From positions 186,001-250,000 of the forward strand of contig BOKF01000006.1 in the NCBI GenBank assembly GCA_016860845.1: DNA of 64,000 nucleotides, in the 5' to 3' direction. The notes under the pieces were generated by a model. The model was given only the letters and a program-made list of their open reading frames with translations. It was not told the DNA's origin and did not search any database. The stretch comes from Chloroflexota bacterium. GTDB taxonomy: Bacteria > Chloroflexota > Anaerolineae > 4572-78 > J111. How positions within the stretch are numbered: position 1 is the first letter of the stretch; each line of letters starts with the position of its first letter. Made by a program: the position numbers and the translations under genes. Of the stretch, positions 61,540-64,000 are shown in pieces.

Positions 61540-64000
61540 TCAGTCTTCCCAGGTTTGACCGTCTTCGTCGGGGCGAGGAACCAGGGTTATCTCCTGAATG
61601 CGATCCAGGCGAAAGACCCGCTCGGCCTGAGCAGTGTGGCAAAAGCCGACGAGATAGGGAATGCCCGATTTTGGATTTACGATTTTGGATTTCGCTTTGC
61701 GCGCCTCCGGCGGATTTACGATTTCAGACATCGTGCCCTTTGGGTATTTACGATTGCTGTCTTCCATCCTCCATCCACTATCTTCTATCTTCTGCTTCCT
61801 CGCCTCTTCGCCTCCTCGCCACTCCAGGCGATAGGGTTCGACGACCCGTCGGGCGAGCCGGTCAGTCCCGGCAGTGTAGTACAGCAGGTCAAGATTTTGG
61901 GCCGAAGCCAGCGCTGTCTGAATAAGGGGAACAGTTTCTTCAAGCGGCAGACCGGCTTCGGGCCAGGCCGGAAAAATGGCTCGCCCCTCGATCACCTGCT
62001 GCAGCTCGGCCAGAACTTGCCCGGCAGCGCTCTCAGCAGCGCTTAAATTGGCGGAATCGGCCAGGCCGGCGACCTGATCGAGCAACGCCTGCGGCAGGCG
62101 AACCGGCAGGCGGAGAAAGCGACCCAACTCCTGGTAGACCCGGCAGGTGAGCCAGAGGAAGGATGAAGGATAAAGAGTTTCATCCTTCATCCTTCTGACT
62201 TCATCCTTTGGCGGGACGCCTTCCTGTTCGGTTAAACGGTTGACTAGCTGATTGAGCCGGGCCGGATCAACCACAATGACGCGGGGGGACAGAGTTTGCC
62301 GGATGAGGGCGCGGCCTCGCCGGGTTGAGGCCAGACGGGTAATAATGGCCGGATCGCTCGTTTCCAGCAGCGTGGCAGGGCGGATGGTGACGCGTTCAGC
62401 CAGGTCGGCCCAAACATGGAGCAGGGTTATTTCCTGGGGGGTTAAAGGTCGTTCCACCAGCCGGTTAAGCGCATCGAGCAGGGCCGGGGGCGACCAGTTG
62501 CGTTGGAGGACATTGATAAAACTGATGGCGGTAATTTGATAGCAGAGGCGCAGCCCCACGGGGAGGCTTCGCTCGGGAGCAGGGGGGCAGGGGCGATTTC
62601 TCCTCTGCTCTTCTGCCTCCCTACTTCCTACCTCCATGGCCACCATCAAATCCAACGGCTCCGGCAGGCCGTTTTCGATGGTCATGGTAAAGGTGCTGTC
62701 GAGCGGGTCGGACTGCAAATTGCTTTGAAGCCGGAATTTGGTGTAGGGCGGTGGTGCTGGGGAGAGGGGGTGGGTGAAGGGTGAAGGATGAAGGATGAAG
62801 GATGAAAAAACTCCGCCTTCCGCCTTCATCCTTCCGCCTTCATCCTTTAATAGAACTCCCAGCCAGACCAGAGGACCGGTGAGAAGTTGTTCAATTGTCT
62901 CGACCAGCGTTTTAATAGGGTCAAGTAGATTGGCCGGAACCAGTTCAAGCAGTGCAGGGGTACGCATCAGGAGGGTACGGGCAAAGTGAATGGGGTCGGT
63001 GAGGTCCAGTTCAATCAGGGCTTGATGGAGGGGGTCCAGCAAGCGAACCGGATTGGCCAGCCACTCGTGTCCGGGCAGGCGGTAGGCCCGCCATAATTCC
63101 GGTTGGGGAGCGCTCCAGGTTTGCCAGAGCTGCCGTAGCCGCGCTTCTCGTCCGGCTTGAAGCCAGAGCCAGGTGGCAGGGGTGGGGGTCAGTAGGGGCG
63201 GGGGGTCAAGGGCCGGGGGCCGAATATCGGCAGCCGGTTTCTGACCCCCCGCCCCTGACCCCTGACCCCCAATCCAGCCGGCGCTTTCGGCCAGGTAGTG
63301 GATGAAACGGCGGCGGCCGGTTTGCAGTTCGCTGCGGGCCGCGGGTGAGGTGGGTGGAACGGCGCAGCATTGACCCCATTCTTGCAACAGGCCGGGCGGC
63401 AGCCAGCGCCCGTGCCAGGGCCGGACATCAGCGGTTTGGAATAGCGCCAGCAGACAGGTCAGATCGTGGCAGAACATGTCAACGGGGGGGAAGGGGAGGC
63501 GAGGAGACGAGGAGGCGTGAGGCGAGGAGGCGAGGGAACTCTCTTTCTTCGCGTCCCCGCGTCCTCGCGCCCTCGCCTCCTCCTCACTGGCCTGGGCCAG
63601 GATGTTCCGAAGGGGTGGGATGAGGTCGGTGGGAATAAAAATTTCCTGGGTAGGGCGATGGTGAAAAATCAGGCCCAGGGCGCGCAGTCGTTCTAACGGT
63701 GAAAGGGGCGGGATGCCGGCGGCTGCGGCGGCAGGAATGGTCCGGGCGGGATAATGGGTCGGAAGCTGGCGGAAGGACCGAAGTGAACCGTAGAAAGGCT
63801 GCAAGTAACGCAGCGGGACGCTGCCTCCGGCGGTGAGCAGGCCGACCAGGGCCTGGCGTTCTTCTAACGGCAGGCCGGTCAGGCAGGTCTCCAGGTCGGA
63901 CGGATCGGGTAAGTGAGCGGACAGGCGTTCAACCAGATCGGCTTTGCTGATCTTAGAGGAGAGCGAGAGCCCCCGCTGTCGGCCTATGAACAGGAGTAAG
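61540..64000 (-). CDS. WYL / XPB-N-like domain protein, 5' part outside the window
   Basis: The frame is open from the right window edge (it reads ...SKISKADLVERLSAHL... there) to the stop at 61540, so at least 820 residues are present and the start lies beyond 64000. A TTG at 63804 is not a likely start because coding sequence continues upstream. The C-terminal part (about the last 150 residues) has LDLLYYTAGTDRLARRVVEPYRLEW and YLVGFCHTAQAERVFRLDRIQEITLV, the WYL-domain layout. The middle (TRLASTRRGRALIRQTLSPRVIVVD) resembles the XPB/Ssl2 N-terminal helicase-associated domain. Several low-complexity insertions made of heptamer or inverted repeats interrupt the protein without breaking the frame. 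WYL proteins usually sense ligands and regulate transcription. Confidence 0.72.
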   Translation of the reverse strand, partial: LLLFIGRQRGLSLSSKISKADLVERLSAHLPDPSDLETCLTGLPLEERQALVGLLTAGGSVPLRYLQPFYGSLRSFRQLPTHYPARTIPAAAAAGIPPLSPLERLRALGLIFHHRPTQEIFIPTDLIPPLRNILAQASEEEARARGRGDAKKESSLASSPHASSSPRLPFPPVDMFCHDLTCLLALFQTADVRPWHGRWLPPGLLQEWGQCCAVPPTSPAARSELQTGRRRFIHYLAESAGWIGGQGSGAGGQKPAADIRPPALDPPPLLTPTPATWLWLQAGREARLRQLWQTWSAPQPELWRAYRLPGHEWLANPVRLLDPLHQALIELDLTDPIHFARTLLMRTPALLELVPANLLDPIKTLVETIEQLLTGPLVWLGVLLKDEGGRMKAEGGVFSSFILHPSPFTHPLSPAPPPYTKFRLQSNLQSDPLDSTFTMTIENGLPEPLDLMVAMEVGSREAEEQRRNRPCPPAPERSLPVGLRLCYQITAISFINVLQRNWSPPALLDALNRLVERPLTPQEITLLHVWADLAERVTIRPATLLETSDPAIITRLASTRRGRALIRQTLSPRVIVVDPARLNQLVNRLTEQEGVPPKDEVRRMKDETLYPSSFLWLTCRVYQELGRFLRLPVRLPQALLDQVAGLADSANLSAAESAAGQVLAELQQVIEGRAIFPAWPEAGLPLEETVPLIQTALASAQNLDLLYYTAGTDRLARRVVEPYRLEWRGGEEARKQKIEDSGWRMEDSNRKYPKGTMSEIVNPPEARKAKSKIVNPKSGIPYLVGFCHTAQAERVFRLDRIQEITLVPRPDEDGQTWED
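61659..63596. repeat. Repeat insertions inside the WYL-type gene
   Basis: Separate tracts lie within the reading frame at about 61665-61830 (GATTTTG/GATTTAC and TATCTTC heptamers), 62156-62210 (GAAGGAT and its complement), 62571-62640 (inverted, ends in CCTCCCTACTTCCTACC), 62765-62850 ([A/G]TGAAGG then the complement CGCCTTC/ATCCTTC), 63181-63272 (GGGGTCA/TGACCCC) and 63486-63590 (GAGGCGA-type and complement). Each is inverted or tandem with a 7-nt period, and all keep the frame open. Confidence 0.65.

Noticed and set aside
63804..63806. TTG start for the WYL-type gene
   Set aside because: The frame stays open and protein-like upstream to the window edge, so the true start lies outside.
1..64000. 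CRISPR array
   Set aside because: All gaps were read for regularly spaced repeats of 25-40 nt. Only 7-nt tracts, hairpins and mobile repeats were found, so the array lies outside the window.

Overview
This window looks like a Chloroflexota genome, probably of an Anaerolineae/Caldilineae-type filamentous bacterium. The call rests on architecture: giant DUF11-repeat surface proteins, Pro/Thr-rich linkers in exported proteins, a LuxR-HTH/TPR regulator, a Cys-rich Cas6, a WYL/XPB-N-like protein, and abundant heptameric repeats between and inside genes. No rRNA or tRNA gene and no CRISPR array was found, so the lineage call is inference.

Region 1 (about 0.2-26 kb, all + strand) is a conjugation-type (type IV secretion, T4SS) gene cluster, probably from an integrated conjugative element or plasmid. 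It runs: a 2,427-residue DUF11 adhesin with an LPVTG tail; a VirB6-like channel protein; an exported PPC/SdrB-like protein; a membrane-anchored protein with an apparently dead sortase fold; a VirB2-like pilin; a VirB3-VirB4 fusion ATPase; an acidic protein; a degenerate VirD4-like protein; two small membrane proteins; a ParB-like protein; an intact VirD4/TraG-like ATPase; and a replication-relaxation family protein. Three copies of one structured leader (a hairpin with a constant loop followed by a terminator whose 5' arm can pair with that loop) precede the virB6-like and pilin genes and look like a riboswitch or attenuator class.

Region 2 (about 26-36 kb) is accessory. Three consecutive genes share an N-terminal M-x-C-x-K-N motif; the third carries a DdrB-like ParB domain. 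Then come two tandem minus-strand IscB nucleases, each with its own upstream omega-RNA, a divergent small-protein/XRE-regulator pair, and a transposase remnant.

Region 3 (about 36-61 kb) is a type III CRISPR-Cas locus of unusual composition. The effector part has a compact HD-less Cas10 (GGDE palm), a tandem-RAMP Csx10-like protein, three more RAMPs, an S-4TM pore-forming effector and Cas6. After a minus-strand LuxR-type regulator comes a vWA-FHA-like / tubulin-like / partner / GTPase-DUF697 module, and then the adaptation part: a stand-alone reverse transcriptase (YADN), Cas1, an RNase HI-like protein and Cas2. An IS701-like and an IS630-like element have inserted between genes of the locus. 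RT + RNase H + Cas1 + Cas2 suggests spacer capture from RNA with removal of the RNA strand. The vWA/tubulin/GTPase module between the two cas blocks is the best candidate for an undescribed CRISPR-linked system. A strong promoter and terminator after cas2 bound a probable small RNA.

The right end holds a minus-strand WYL/XPB-N-like gene running off the window. Its reading frame carries at least six in-frame heptamer or inverted-repeat insertions of the type that fill the intergenic gaps.
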